DNA of 64,000 bases from an uncultured Prevotellaceae bacterium (GTDB lineage Bacteria; Bacteroidota; Bacteroidia; Bacteroidales; Bacteroidaceae): contig CAMJZV010000001.1 in assembly GCA_946410305.1 (NCBI GenBank), forward strand, positions 269,391 through 333,390, written 5' to 3'. Below, piece after piece: positions 1-10,047 of this stretch (its first letter is position 1; each line of letters opens with the position of its first letter). Position numbers and translations under genes: made by a program. The notes beneath the pieces are model-generated. The model saw only the letters and a program-made list of their open reading frames with translations. It did no database searches and had not been told where the DNA came from.

Positions 1-2
1 TT

Positions 3-1895
3 GATGGTAGCGATATCCGCTTTGCCAACTTGGAACAGTTTCAGTTCGGAACAGGATGGAACACTGCCAACTCGATGCTATGGCAATGTACTGCCTCCAC
101 CATTGAATGCTATTCCCCCGATGCCGACAACCGCTGCAGTGGTCATGGCTGCTGGGGAACACTGACGGGAAACGGAGAATGGACCAGCAGTAACGACCAT
201 GTAACACCCCGTAGTCTGTTCTATGACCAGTTGGAGAAACGACTAGGCAAATTGCCTTTCGCCCCCTATATTCTTCCCCGTTCCACCAATGCATCCAGCT
301 CTCCTACAGTGGAACAGGCAATGGCATTGGCACAGGAGTCACTAACCCAGCCAAGACTCACTATGGAGATGTGGCTTGACAGTATTCCTTTTACAGCCAC
401 TACCCAAGGCGGTATATCCGCCAGTCTGGCTCAAACCGCCCATCCTACCCCATCCACCCTTCCCAGCTATTCCATCTCCAACGGTCATCTGACCGCCAAT
501 GGTCAGTTGATTACTGGCAACCAATACAATGTCCCCTGGTGGAGCGGAAGAGTGAAAGACAACTTCATTGAACAGGGCGCCAAACCTGCTATCACACGTT
601 TTGTTCCTGGTCGTGAAGGAACGGGCTGGACTGATCGCATTGACTCTGTTGTCAACTACATGGCAGCGAATCGCTATGGTGTTTTATATCACAATTACGG
701 ACTCTGGTATGACCTTCGCAGGACAGACCATGAGCGTATCCGACGTGCCGATGGAGACGTGTGGGCACCCTTCTACGAACAACCCTTCGCCCGCTCTGGA
801 GAAGGAACTGCATGGGACGGTTTATCACGCTATGACCTCACAAAGCCCAATCGCTGGTACTGGAGCCGACTGAACGAATTTGCCCATCAGGCAGCGAACC
901 AGCAAATTCTCCTCTATAATGAGCACTATTTCCAGCATAACATTCTGGAGGCAGGAGCCCATTGGGTGGATTGTCCTTGGCGCCCCGTCAACAATATCAA
1001 CGGCACAAGCTTCCCTGAACCTGTTCCCTTTGCAGGCGACAAGCGCGTGTTCATGGCTGAGCAGTTCTATGACGAACAGAATCCGACATTGCGTCCACTG
1101 CACCGCCAGTATATCCGGATGTGTCTTGAACTAACGAAAGACCAGCCTAACGTGATACATTCCATCAGCGCAGAATATACGGGTCCACTGCATTTCACCC
1201 GTTTCTGGCTGGAGACTGTTGCCGAATGGGAGGCAGAAACAGGTCGTCATCCGCTGATAGCACTCAGTTGTACCAAAGACGTACAGGACAGCATCCTAGC
1301 CGATCCAAAACTGCGCAAGGTCGTTGATATCATCGACATTCGCTACTGGCATTATAACACACAGGGACTATGGGCACCCGAGGGCGGTAAGAACATGGCG
1401 CCACGACAGTGGATGCGAAAAATGAAGGTAGGCAAGACTGGTTTCGAGGAAGCCTACCGTGCCGTCCGCGAGTATCGTGACCGCTATCCTGAGAAAGCCG
1501 TCACCTTCTTTTCACAACAGTATCCCACCTACGGCTGGGCAATACTCATGGCTGGCGGTTCGCTGCCGAATATTCCCGTCAAGAGTCAGGAGACAGGAGG
1601 TAAGGGGCTGGAGAAATCCTCCAAGCTACAGCAGGCGTTCCTTAAAGACGTCTGTCAGATGTCGCCCATTGAGAGTACAGACTGCATCGCCACAGGCAAG
1701 GCCGGCACCGGTTATCTTGTCTATCCTCAGGGTGATGCGCCCACCATCTCGGTACCTACCGACAAATACCAGGTTTACACCATCGACATGAAGAGTGGTG
1801 CTATCAAGCTGCAACAGAAGTCCGTGCGTCTGCAAGGCTCCTTTACCCCCAAGACCACCTCCTCAGGTCAACTTCTGTGGCTCCGTGCACAATAA
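3..1895 (+). CDS. Secreted pectin-locus protein, 5'-truncated by the window edge; beta-helix-like segment plus C-terminal catalytic-like region (possibly DUF6298-like)
   Basis: Frame is open upstream of the listed TTG start (DGSDIRFANLEQFQFGTGWN...). Adjacent to the RG-II-type cluster. Family assignment is from memory and tentative. Confidence 0.55.
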   Translation, partial: DGSDIRFANLEQFQFGTGWNTANSMLWQCTASTIECYSPDADNRCSGHGCWGTLTGNGEWTSSNDHVTPRSLFYDQLEKRLGKLPFAPYILPRSTNASSSPTVEQAMALAQESLTQPRLTMEMWLDSIPFTATTQGGISASLAQTAHPTPSTLPSYSISNGHLTANGQLITGNQYNVPWWSGRVKDNFIEQGAKPAITRFVPGREGTGWTDRIDSVVNYMAANRYGVLYHNYGLWYDLRRTDHERIRRADGDVWAPFYEQPFARSGEGTAWDGLSRYDLTKPNRWYWSRLNEFAHQAANQQILLYNEHYFQHNILEAGAHWVDCPWRPVNNINGTSFPEPVPFAGDKRVFMAEQFYDEQNPTLRPLHRQYIRMCLELTKDQPNVIHSISAEYTGPLHFTRFWLETVAEWEAETGRHPLIALSCTKDVQDSILADPKLRKVVDIIDIRYWHYNTQGLWAPEGGKNMAPRQWMRKMKVGKTGFEEAYRAVREYRDRYPEKAVTFFSQQYPTYGWAILMAGGSLPNIPVKSQETGGKGLEKSSKLQQAFLKDVCQMSPIESTDCIATGKAGTGYLVYPQGDAPTISVPTDKYQVYTIDMKSGAIKLQQKSVRLQGSFTPKTTSSGQLLWLRAQ

Positions 1896-1999
1896 TATTT
1901 GAACCCCTCGAGAGGGGGCAGCGTAAGCAAATGGCGAACTTTAACACTATTTAAAGTAAAAAAAATCATATTTTAGGGGCTCTTCTCAAAAATAGTTAC

Positions 2000-2007
2000 T
2001 ACTTTTG
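2000..2007 (+). promoter_or_regulatory. Bacteroidetes-type -7 element (TACTTTTG, matches TAnnTTTG) upstream of the ECF sigma gene
   Basis: TACTTTTG about 47 nt before the ATG at 2054; no clear -33 element. Confidence 0.45.
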
Positions 2008-2053
2008 CAGCAACAAACTACTTCTACTGCAAAAACTACTAAAAAGTAAAGAG

Positions 2054-2566
2054 ATGGAAGACTTCTCTAAACTATACGACAAACACATCGACGGCCTCTT
2101 CGCTTTCGGTTCAAAGTTCATGACCGATCGCGAGGCACTCAAAGACTGTATTCAAGACGTTTTTGTAAAACTGTTTACGCGTAAGGACGGTCTCAGCAAC
2201 ATCAGCAACATCGAGAGTTACCTTTATATCTCGCTGCGCAACCGCATGAACGACGAGTTTCGTCGCAACACAAGACTCTGCGACAGTGAGATCACCGATG
2301 CCAGCATGCAGGTAATCGCCGAAACCGATGAATACAATCGTGAGCAGATGGAGCATAGTCAGTCGCTCTCCGACAGCGTGACAACGTTTTTCGACAAGCT
2401 ATCACCCCGTCAGCGACAGATTATCAATCTCTATTACCTAGAGCATCGCAAATACGATGACATCTGTCAGATTATGGGCATCAACTATCAAAGCGTGCGC
2501 AACCTGATGCACCGCAGTATCAGCCGGCTCCGTGAATATGCCGGACAGATGATACAGAACGCATAA
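2054..2566 (+). CDS. RNA polymerase sigma-70 factor, ECF subfamily
   Basis: Region 2 (LYDKHIDGLFAFGSKFMTDREALKDCIQDVFVKLF) and region 4 (LSPRQRQIINLYYLEHRKYDDICQIMGINYQSVRNLMHRSISRLRE). Confidence 0.93.
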   Translation: MEDFSKLYDKHIDGLFAFGSKFMTDREALKDCIQDVFVKLFTRKDGLSNISNIESYLYISLRNRMNDEFRRNTRLCDSEITDASMQVIAETDEYNREQMEHSQSLSDSVTTFFDKLSPRQRQIINLYYLEHRKYDDICQIMGINYQSVRNLMHRSISRLREYAGQMIQNA

Positions 2567-2624
2567 AAATCTTTTCATTGGTTACACCAATGCCATTATT
2601 CCGTCTTAAAATAAACAGGTAATA

Positions 2625-2765
2625 ATGGCAACAAAAGGAGATAGCAAGAAGGGGAAACGCCTCTATTCTTTTATCCCGCCTCTACAGCCTCTTTCTAAAG
2701 AAGAAAAGGAAGAGCTGAAGATGCGGATAATCGTTGCTATTCACCAATCGGTAGCATTAAATTAG
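2625..2765 (+). CDS. Small 46-aa ORF (MATKGDSKKGKRLYSFIPPLQPLSKEEKEELKMRIIVAIHQSVALN), candidate sigma-associated small protein
   Basis: Translated by hand; lies between the sigma factor and the first enzyme gene, same strand; not in the supplied ORF list because of its length. Confidence 0.5.
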   Translation: MATKGDSKKGKRLYSFIPPLQPLSKEEKEELKMRIIVAIHQSVALN

Positions 2766-2783
2766 AGATTATTCAAAGCACAT

Positions 2784-4241
2784 ATGAACAAACTACGCAT
2801 TTTACTTTTTTCTGCTTTAGCATTCGGTTTCTCATGCCTTGACACCATTATGGCACAAGAACGTTATCAGGTGGGGGTCTGCGATTGGATGGTACTGAAA
2901 CGTCAGAAACTGGGTGAGTTCCAACTTGCTAAGGAGTTGGCATGTGACGGTGTAGAGATGGATATGGGCGGACTCGGCAAGCGTGAGATGTTCGACAATA
3001 AAATGCGCGATGCAAAGACCGCAGCTTTCTTCAAACACACAGCCGACAGTCTTGGAATCCGTATCGGAGCTATTGCCATGAGCGGATTCTACGGGCAGGA
3101 TCTGACCCTGCGTGACAACTACCTCGCCTTGATGGAAGACTGTTTCGAGACCATGAAACGCATGGGAGATGTCAAGGTTGCCTTCCTGCCATTAGGCGGA
3201 TGCGGCAACGACTGGACAACCGATAAGACGAAGCGTAAAGAAATTGTCAATCGCCTCCATGCCATCGGTGAGTCAGCCAAGACACATGGCGTCGTAGTCG
3301 GCATCGACACCCCGTTAGATGCAGCAGGCAACCTAAAACTCCTGAAAGAGATTAAAAGCGATGGTATTGCCATCTTCTATAAATGGCAGACCATCATAGA
3401 ACATGGCTGGGACATTCCTAAGGACATGAAGAAACTCGGTGCCAGGAATATCTGTGCTATCCATGCATCGAATACCGACAGTCTTTGTCTGCGCAACGAC
3501 CCTGCCATCAACCTGCCGCTCATCAAACAGACCCTCGACGAAATGGGCTGGAACGGATGGCTGTTTGTAGAAAGGAGCCGTGACGTGAAGATGGTAAGAA
3601 ATGTAAAGATGAACTACGGCAATAATGTGATGTACCTGAAAGAGACTTTTAACTCCTACCCTGCTCCAACAGTAGTACTCGACAGTGCCGGACGCGACAG
3701 CAAGTATGTGGAGACTATTATAGGACGTGCCAGGAAAGCCACTGACGAGTTAAGCATCACATGGACGCCATTGGGACAGAATGTTCAGAATATCATAGCC
3801 AACCGTTATTTCAAGCTCAACGACATCTATGCTGAGCGTGACTCCGTAAAGAAAACGGACAAGAAACTTGCAGAGGCACAGTGTGACTCAAAACTATATC
3901 GCTCCCACTTCGGTTTTGAAGCCGACCTCTCGATGTACCTGAAGCCTCAGGACATCGAACGAGTGAAAGATGTGATGACCTTCAATGTGGTGAAAGTGAC
4001 CTACGAGGCACACTGCGACATGATTCCTACCTTGAAAGAAGAGGAAAAGGCACAGATTCTTGCCTGGCTGATAGAAGCACGTGAACTTGCCATTGACGCA
4101 GAGAGTTCAAAGAAGAAACACGAGGTGTTCGGAAAATACAAGGGACGCATCAACAACTACCTGGCAAAACGAGGCTACGACTTGGTCAAAGAGCGTGAGG
4201 CCTGGTATGAACGGATAAAAGCAAGAGGAGGAAAGATATGA
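2784..4241 (+). CDS. Signal-peptide-bearing sugar-isomerase-like TIM barrel (AP_endonuc_2-like) fused to a DUF3826-like C-terminal domain
   Basis: Signal peptide MNKLRILLFSALAFGFSCLDTIMAQ; sugar-phosphate-isomerase-like barrel (KLGARNICAIHASNTDS, GWNGWLFVERSRD); C-terminal helical region from about aa 305. Confidence 0.7.
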   Translation: MNKLRILLFSALAFGFSCLDTIMAQERYQVGVCDWMVLKRQKLGEFQLAKELACDGVEMDMGGLGKREMFDNKMRDAKTAAFFKHTADSLGIRIGAIAMSGFYGQDLTLRDNYLALMEDCFETMKRMGDVKVAFLPLGGCGNDWTTDKTKRKEIVNRLHAIGESAKTHGVVVGIDTPLDAAGNLKLLKEIKSDGIAIFYKWQTIIEHGWDIPKDMKKLGARNICAIHASNTDSLCLRNDPAINLPLIKQTLDEMGWNGWLFVERSRDVKMVRNVKMNYGNNVMYLKETFNSYPAPTVVLDSAGRDSKYVETIIGRARKATDELSITWTPLGQNVQNIIANRYFKLNDIYAERDSVKKTDKKLAEAQCDSKLYRSHFGFEADLSMYLKPQDIERVKDVMTFNVVKVTYEAHCDMIPTLKEEEKAQILAWLIEARELAIDAESSKKKHEVFGKYKGRINNYLAKRGYDLVKEREAWYERIKARGGKI

Positions 4242-6292
4242 GAAAACTGATTATTGGCATCATGCTGTGCTGCACGACTGCAGCAACGGCACAGGGACTG
4301 ACAGACATGAGTAACAGTCGTCAGGCCCAGATGAAGAATACGCCTATGGGAGCCGTCAAATGGACTGGTGGCTTCTGGGGCGACCGTTTTAACATGCTCT
4401 CCACCACGGGTATCTGGGACATGTGGAACACTTGGAACACGCCTTGGGAAATCATCGATGACATGGGACTGCACGGCAGTAACGGTTTCCGCAACTTTGA
4501 AGTGGCTGCCGGAACAGTAAAGGGCAAGCACCATGGTCCTCCCTTCCACGACGGTGACATGTATAAATGGCTGGAGGCATGTGCCGCCGTTTATGCTATC
4601 ACCAAGGACCCGAAGATAGATGCCTTGATGGACAAGTTCATTGAGCAGGTGGCACTCGCCCTGCGCAACGACGGATACATCCATACCCCCGTTGTAATCT
4701 CGGAGCGTAATGCAGGCATCGACACTCATGCAAACACGGAGAATGCAGCAGGTATTGAGATTGGCAAAGACCAGAAACACGCCTTTGCTTCGCGCCTGAA
4801 CTTCGAGACCTATAACCTCGGGCACCTCATGACGGCAGGTATTATCCACAAACGTGCCACTGGTAAGACTACACTCTTCGACTGTAGCAAGAAAGCCGCT
4901 GACTTCCTGTATAATTTCCTGACGAACGATGCCGCGGAACTGTCGCGCAATGCCATCTGCCCCAGCCACTATATGGGGGCTGCAGAGATGTATCGTGAGA
5001 CGGGTGACGAGAAATACCTGACACTAGCCAAAGGTCTCATTGCCATCCGCGACAGTGTGACGAACGGTGAAGACCATAACCAGGACCGTCACAAGTTCCG
5101 TGACCAGTATGAGGCGATGGGGCATGCCGTTCGTGCCAACTACCTCTATGCCGGAGTTGCCGACCTCTATGCCGAGACAGGTGAGGAACAGCTGATGAAG
5201 AATCTCTCGGCCATCTGGGATGACATCATCCAGCATAAGATATACATCATGGGAGGCTGCGGTGCACTCTACGACGGAGTGTCACCTGATGGTACCACTT
5301 ACAATCAACCCTCCATCCAGCAGATTCATCAGGCTTACGGACGACAGTTCCAACTGCCGCAGGAAGCTGCCCATAATGAGATATGTGCCCAGATTGGCAT
5401 GATGCTCTTCTCCTGGCGTATGTTTCAGACGACAGGAGACAGCAAGTATATCGACAACATCGAGAACGAATTGTATAACGGTATCCTATCTGGAATCTCT
5501 CTCGATGGTAAAGACTTCTTCTATACAGAGGCACTGCGTCGCACAAAGGAGTTCCCTTATGTCATGCGATGGCCTAAGCACCGTCAGCATTACATCACCT
5601 GTTTCTGTTGCCCTCCCAACACCCTGCGCACCCTCTGTGAGGCACAGGAATATGCTTATGCTATCAACGAAAACACGCTATACGTCAACCTCTACGGCCA
5701 GAATGCTTTGAAGACCAAAGACCTAGAAGTAGAACAGCAGACCAACTACCCCTGGGATGGTAAGATCACGCTGACTATTAAGAAAGCCAAGAACCTGACG
5801 AATGTCAAGTTACACAAGCCAGACTGGGCAACAGAATATACAGTAAAGGTGAACGGTGAACCAGCAGACCTTGACATTAGCCGCAAATGGAAGAAGGGTG
5901 ATGTCATCGAAGTCAACTTCGACATGCGGCCCCGACTGATAGAGGCGAATCCGCTGGTTGAAGAGGCAAAGAATCAGATTGCTGTCCAGCGCGGTCCTAT
6001 TGTCTACTGTCTCGAAGGTGAGGATATCGAAGGCGGCTATCGCATCAATGACATAGCCATTCCTGCCGACATACAGTTTACAGAACAGAAAATGACTATC
6101 AGTGGGCATGAGATGACTGTATTGGAAGGTGAGGCTGTCCTCGTGAATCAGGAGAAATGGGACAACCAGACGCTCTATCGGGAGATTCGCCCCACAAACA
6201 AGAAGAAAGTTAAGATACGACTCATTCCCTACTATGCATGGGACAACCGAGGTATTCAAGACATGTCTCTCTGGTTGCCATTAGCACGATAA
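4238..6292 (+). CDS. GH127-family glycoside hydrolase (beta-L-arabinofuranosidase / aceric-acid hydrolase-like)
   Basis: GH127 hallmarks including CFCCPPNTLRTLCEAQEYAYA; signal peptide; 4-nt overlap with the previous gene. Confidence 0.85.
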   Translation: MRKLIIGIMLCCTTAATAQGLTDMSNSRQAQMKNTPMGAVKWTGGFWGDRFNMLSTTGIWDMWNTWNTPWEIIDDMGLHGSNGFRNFEVAAGTVKGKHHGPPFHDGDMYKWLEACAAVYAITKDPKIDALMDKFIEQVALALRNDGYIHTPVVISERNAGIDTHANTENAAGIEIGKDQKHAFASRLNFETYNLGHLMTAGIIHKRATGKTTLFDCSKKAADFLYNFLTNDAAELSRNAICPSHYMGAAEMYRETGDEKYLTLAKGLIAIRDSVTNGEDHNQDRHKFRDQYEAMGHAVRANYLYAGVADLYAETGEEQLMKNLSAIWDDIIQHKIYIMGGCGALYDGVSPDGTTYNQPSIQQIHQAYGRQFQLPQEAAHNEICAQIGMMLFSWRMFQTTGDSKYIDNIENELYNGILSGISLDGKDFFYTEALRRTKEFPYVMRWPKHRQHYITCFCCPPNTLRTLCEAQEYAYAINENTLYVNLYGQNALKTKDLEVEQQTNYPWDGKITLTIKKAKNLTNVKLHKPDWATEYTVKVNGEPADLDISRKWKKGDVIEVNFDMRPRLIEANPLVEEAKNQIAVQRGPIVYCLEGEDIEGGYRINDIAIPADIQFTEQKMTISGHEMTVLEGEAVLVNQEKWDNQTLYREIRPTNKKKVKIRLIPYYAWDNRGIQDMSLWLPLAR

Positions 6293-6296
6293 CATT

Positions 6297-8036
6297 ATGA
6301 GAAAAATCACCATTATCCTATTAGGTCTATTAGTTAGGGGCGCATCAGCATATGCGTCCCTATCGGACTTTTATATAACGCCCGACTCCTCTCTGACAGA
6401 AACCATACAGAAGGCCCGTGAAGCCAAGAGGTTAGGACAGACAACGGCTGTGACGATTCACCTGAGTGCAGGCACCTATCAGCTCTATGAGCCGTTACGA
6501 TTACGCCCGGAGGACAGTGGACTGACTATTCAAGGAGAGAATGCCGTCATCAGCGGCGGTATGGAGATCAAGAACTGGAGGAAAGAAGGCAAGTTCCTGG
6601 TAGCTGACGTTCCCGACTTCAACGGTCGCCCCATCGATTTCCGCCAGTTATGGGTCAACGGCAGGAAGGCGGTAAGAGCCCGTGATGTGAGTGATTTTGA
6701 AAAGATGCACCGCATCATGACCTACGACAAGAAAAAACAAGTATTGTGGGTACCCAAGAAGGCGGTTGTCAATATTTTGAAGGCTCCATATGCAGAAATG
6801 GTCCTCCATGAGATGTGGTGTACCTCCAACTTGCGCATCAAGAGTATCACCGTACAAGGCGACTCTGCTGCCATACGCTTCCACAACCCAGAGGCAAACC
6901 TACAGTTCAAACACCCCTGGCCCTCCCCCATGACTCCCAATACTGGGCATCCGTCACCATTCTATCTGACAAACGCCAAGGAACTGCTTGACGAACCGGG
7001 GGAATGGTATCATGATATCCGTGAGCATAAGCTCTACTATAAGCCTCGTGACGGTGAGACCATCCGCGAGGCCGTCGTACCCGTACAGGAAACATTGCTG
7101 GAGTTTATCGGCTCTGCAGAGCGTCCCGTTCGCAACATCAACATCAAAGGGATTACCTTCAGTCATACTACCTGGATGCGGCCATCTGAGAAAGGACATG
7201 TGCCCTTGCAGGCTGGCATGTATCTGACAGAAGCCTATAAACTGCGTCCGCAGATTGACCGCCCCAACAACCACAAACTTGACAATCAGGGTTGGCTCGG
7301 ACGGGCTGATGCTGCCGTAGAACTACGATATACGGAGGATATTAATTTCGATGGCTGTCGCTTCGAACATCTTGGAGGCTCCGGCCTGGACTATGTTATT
7401 GCCTGTCGCCGTGGCACGACGACAAACTGCATTTTTACTGACATCGCCATGAACGGCTATGTTTGCGGTTCGTTCTCACCAGAGGGACTGGAGACGCATC
7501 TGCCCTATCAGCCTACCGACTTCCGTGAGGTATGTACAGGTCAGACCATTGAGCAGTCGGAGTTCTATAATGTTACCAATGAAGACTGGGGATGTGTAGC
7601 AATCGCAGCCGGTTATGTCAGTGGCATCACCATTGAGCATAACACCATCCATGATATCAGTTATACGGGAATATCATTAGGTTGGGGATGGAACCGTGAC
7701 CTTGTCTGCATGAAAGACAACAAGGTTCATGCGAACCTCATCTACGATTATGCCCAACACATGTACGACTGTGCTGGCATCTATACCCTCGGTAATCAGC
7801 CCGGCACTGTCATCTCAGAGAATGTAGTGCGCGACATTGCTAAACCGAGTTATGTACACGACCCGAATCATTGGTTCTATCTCTATACAGACGAAGGGTC
7901 TTCCAACATCATCATCCGTGAGAACTGGACTCCTGAGGAGAAATACCTCCAGAATGCCAACGGTCCCGGCAATATCTGGGAGAATAATGGACCACAGGTA
8001 AACGAACAGATCAAGAACAATGCAGGAAAGAAATAA
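6297..8036 (+). CDS. GH141-like right-handed beta-helix glycosidase (copy 1)
   Basis: Parallel beta-helix with LRPEDSGLTIQGENAVISGG, VTNEDWGCVAIAAGYVSGITIEHNTIHDISYTGISLGWGW; paralogous to 38088-39689. Confidence 0.75.
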   Translation: MRKITIILLGLLVRGASAYASLSDFYITPDSSLTETIQKAREAKRLGQTTAVTIHLSAGTYQLYEPLRLRPEDSGLTIQGENAVISGGMEIKNWRKEGKFLVADVPDFNGRPIDFRQLWVNGRKAVRARDVSDFEKMHRIMTYDKKKQVLWVPKKAVVNILKAPYAEMVLHEMWCTSNLRIKSITVQGDSAAIRFHNPEANLQFKHPWPSPMTPNTGHPSPFYLTNAKELLDEPGEWYHDIREHKLYYKPRDGETIREAVVPVQETLLEFIGSAERPVRNINIKGITFSHTTWMRPSEKGHVPLQAGMYLTEAYKLRPQIDRPNNHKLDNQGWLGRADAAVELRYTEDINFDGCRFEHLGGSGLDYVIACRRGTTTNCIFTDIAMNGYVCGSFSPEGLETHLPYQPTDFREVCTGQTIEQSEFYNVTNEDWGCVAIAAGYVSGITIEHNTIHDISYTGISLGWGWNRDLVCMKDNKVHANLIYDYAQHMYDCAGIYTLGNQPGTVISENVVRDIAKPSYVHDPNHWFYLYTDEGSSNIIIRENWTPEEKYLQNANGPGNIWENNGPQVNEQIKNNAGKK

Positions 8037-10047
8037 AGCAACGTGGATATGGTACCCTGGCGATTTTGAAATTTGGCTGGGGAATATCTTCAATAACCGC
8101 CGTACGGAACGGGGGGCAATGTTTCCTCCGTTCTGGAAACAGGACTCACACTACGTGACAGTGGAGTTCTCTCACGAGTTTAATCTCGAATATGAGGAAA
8201 CAATTACCATTGCCTGTGAGGGACAGTTCAACCTCGCCCTCGACGGAAAACTGCAGTTTGGAATGCCCAAGACGTTTGTGGTGCCTGCAGGCAAACACAA
8301 ACTGAATCTTAAGGTATGGAATCAAGAAACTCCCCCTGCCCTATTCATCGAAGGCGAAACCATCCATACGGATTCTACTTGGCTTGCCACCTATGAGGAT
8401 AAAATATGGATTGACGAGAATGGAATTGCCCACGGTTCTGGCATCTACGTATCTGCCGCCTCCTGGAATTTCGACAGCATAGAAACACCACCCTCACAAT
8501 ACCGGTTGGAGCGGAAGGAACAACGTCCTGTATGTTGCTATGACATAGCGACAAACGGGAAACTCCATGACTTCGGACGGGAGACTTTCGGTTACCTAAA
8601 AATCAAAAACCTCCAAGGCACACTCCACATCTATTACGGCGAAAGCCGCGAGGAAGCCCTCGACAAGGAGCATTGCGAAACACTCGACGTGCTCTCTCCA
8701 CTTACTTCTTCCCTCTCCAGTAAGGCTTTCCGTTTCGTTTATATTGAGACAGAAGAAGGAACCACCTATGACGAGGTTCTAATGGACTACGAATATGCCC
8801 CCTTCGATGAGCAGCGCTCAGGCTCCTTCCGATGCAATGACGAGGAGATTAACAAAATCTGGAAGGTGGCAGCTTATACCATGGACCTCACCACCCGTGA
8901 GTTCTTTATGGATGGTATCAAGCGTGACCGTTGGACGTGGAGTGGTGATGCCATCCAGTCGTATCTGATGAACTACTACCTCCGCTTCGACACAGAATGT
9001 GTCAAGCGCACCATCCGCCAGTTGCGTGGAAAGGATCCTGTTACGGCCCATGTCAATACCATCATGGACTATACGTTCTATTGGTTTAAGTCCATCCACG
9101 ACTACTACCTGTATACTGCCGACAAGGACTTCGTTCAGGAAATGTGGCCGCGTATGGTGACACTGATGGAGTATGTCAAAAGACGCCTGAACAAGGACGG
9201 CATGGCAGAGGGACAACCCGACGACTGGATATTCGTAGACTGGGTAGATTTCCCCATGCACAAACGCGGGACGCTATGTTTCGAGCAGATTCTGCTCATG
9301 AAGGCAATGGAGACGATGGCACTATGTGCCAAGCTATTGGGTATCAACAAGAGCGACTATCGCGTAAAGGCCGAAGAGCTGCGCAACAAGATCAAGCAGA
9401 CTTTCTGGAACTATGAGCAGAAGGCATACTATCATGCCATTGAGGACGGAAAGATGAACAAGCAGATTACCAAGTTCCCCAATATGTTTGCCATCCTCTA
9501 TGGTCTGGCCTATGAAGAAGAACGTCGTGAAATCATGCAAAGCGTCATGCTCAACCCAAATATCGACCCCATCACGACGCCCTATATGCGTTTCTACGAA
9601 CTGGAGACACTCTGCATAGACGGTTTGCAGACTCAAGTGCTACAGGAGATACGCGACTACTGGGGTGGTATGCTTCGTGAGGGGGCGACCTCGTTTTGGG
9701 AGAAATACAATCCCGAAGAGACTGGTACACAACACCTTGCCATGTACGGAAGACCCTACGGAAAGAGTCTCTGTCATGCCTGGGGAGCCAGCCCGATTTA
9801 CCTGATCGGCAAGTATTACCTAGGGGTGCAACCTACCAAACCTGGCTATGAGGAGTATCTTGTGAAGCCTGCCTTGGGAGACTTACAATGGATGGAAGGT
9901 GATGTCCCGACTCCTTTTGGTAAGATACATGTGACGATGAACCAACAAGAGGTTACCATCTATAGTGACGGTGGAAAAGGAACCCTAGTCATTGGAGAGA
10001 AAGCAATAGAGATTCCAGCAAAACAAGAAATAAGAATAGGTCTATGA
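8020..10047 (+). CDS. GH78 alpha-L-rhamnosidase without an obvious signal peptide
   Basis: DGIKRDRWTWSGDAIQSYLMNYY motif and C-terminal GH78 region (EGATSFWEKYNPE, SLCHAWGASPIYLIGKYYLGV). N-terminus MQERNKATWIWYPGDF is not signal-peptide-like. Confidence 0.85.
   Translation: MQERNKATWIWYPGDFEIWLGNIFNNRRTERGAMFPPFWKQDSHYVTVEFSHEFNLEYEETITIACEGQFNLALDGKLQFGMPKTFVVPAGKHKLNLKVWNQETPPALFIEGETIHTDSTWLATYEDKIWIDENGIAHGSGIYVSAASWNFDSIETPPSQYRLERKEQRPVCCYDIATNGKLHDFGRETFGYLKIKNLQGTLHIYYGESREEALDKEHCETLDVLSPLTSSLSSKAFRFVYIETEEGTTYDEVLMDYEYAPFDEQRSGSFRCNDEEINKIWKVAAYTMDLTTREFFMDGIKRDRWTWSGDAIQSYLMNYYLRFDTECVKRTIRQLRGKDPVTAHVNTIMDYTFYWFKSIHDYYLYTADKDFVQEMWPRMVTLMEYVKRRLNKDGMAEGQPDDWIFVDWVDFPMHKRGTLCFEQILLMKAMETMALCAKLLGINKSDYRVKAEELRNKIKQTFWNYEQKAYYHAIEDGKMNKQITKFPNMFAILYGLAYEEERREIMQSVMLNPNIDPITTPYMRFYELETLCIDGLQTQVLQEIRDYWGGMLREGATSFWEKYNPEETGTQHLAMYGRPYGKSLCHAWGASPIYLIGKYYLGVQPTKPGYEEYLVKPALGDLQWMEGDVPTPFGKIHVTMNQQEVTIYSDGGKGTLVIGEKAIEIPAKQEIRIGL

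Noticed and set aside
1905-1918. CCCCTCGAGAGGGG as a terminator
   Set aside because: Short GC palindrome without a following T-run; could equally be a different element, so not called.
4175-4969. 264-aa minus-strand ORF
   Set aside because: Shadow ORF opposite GH127; no domain motifs.
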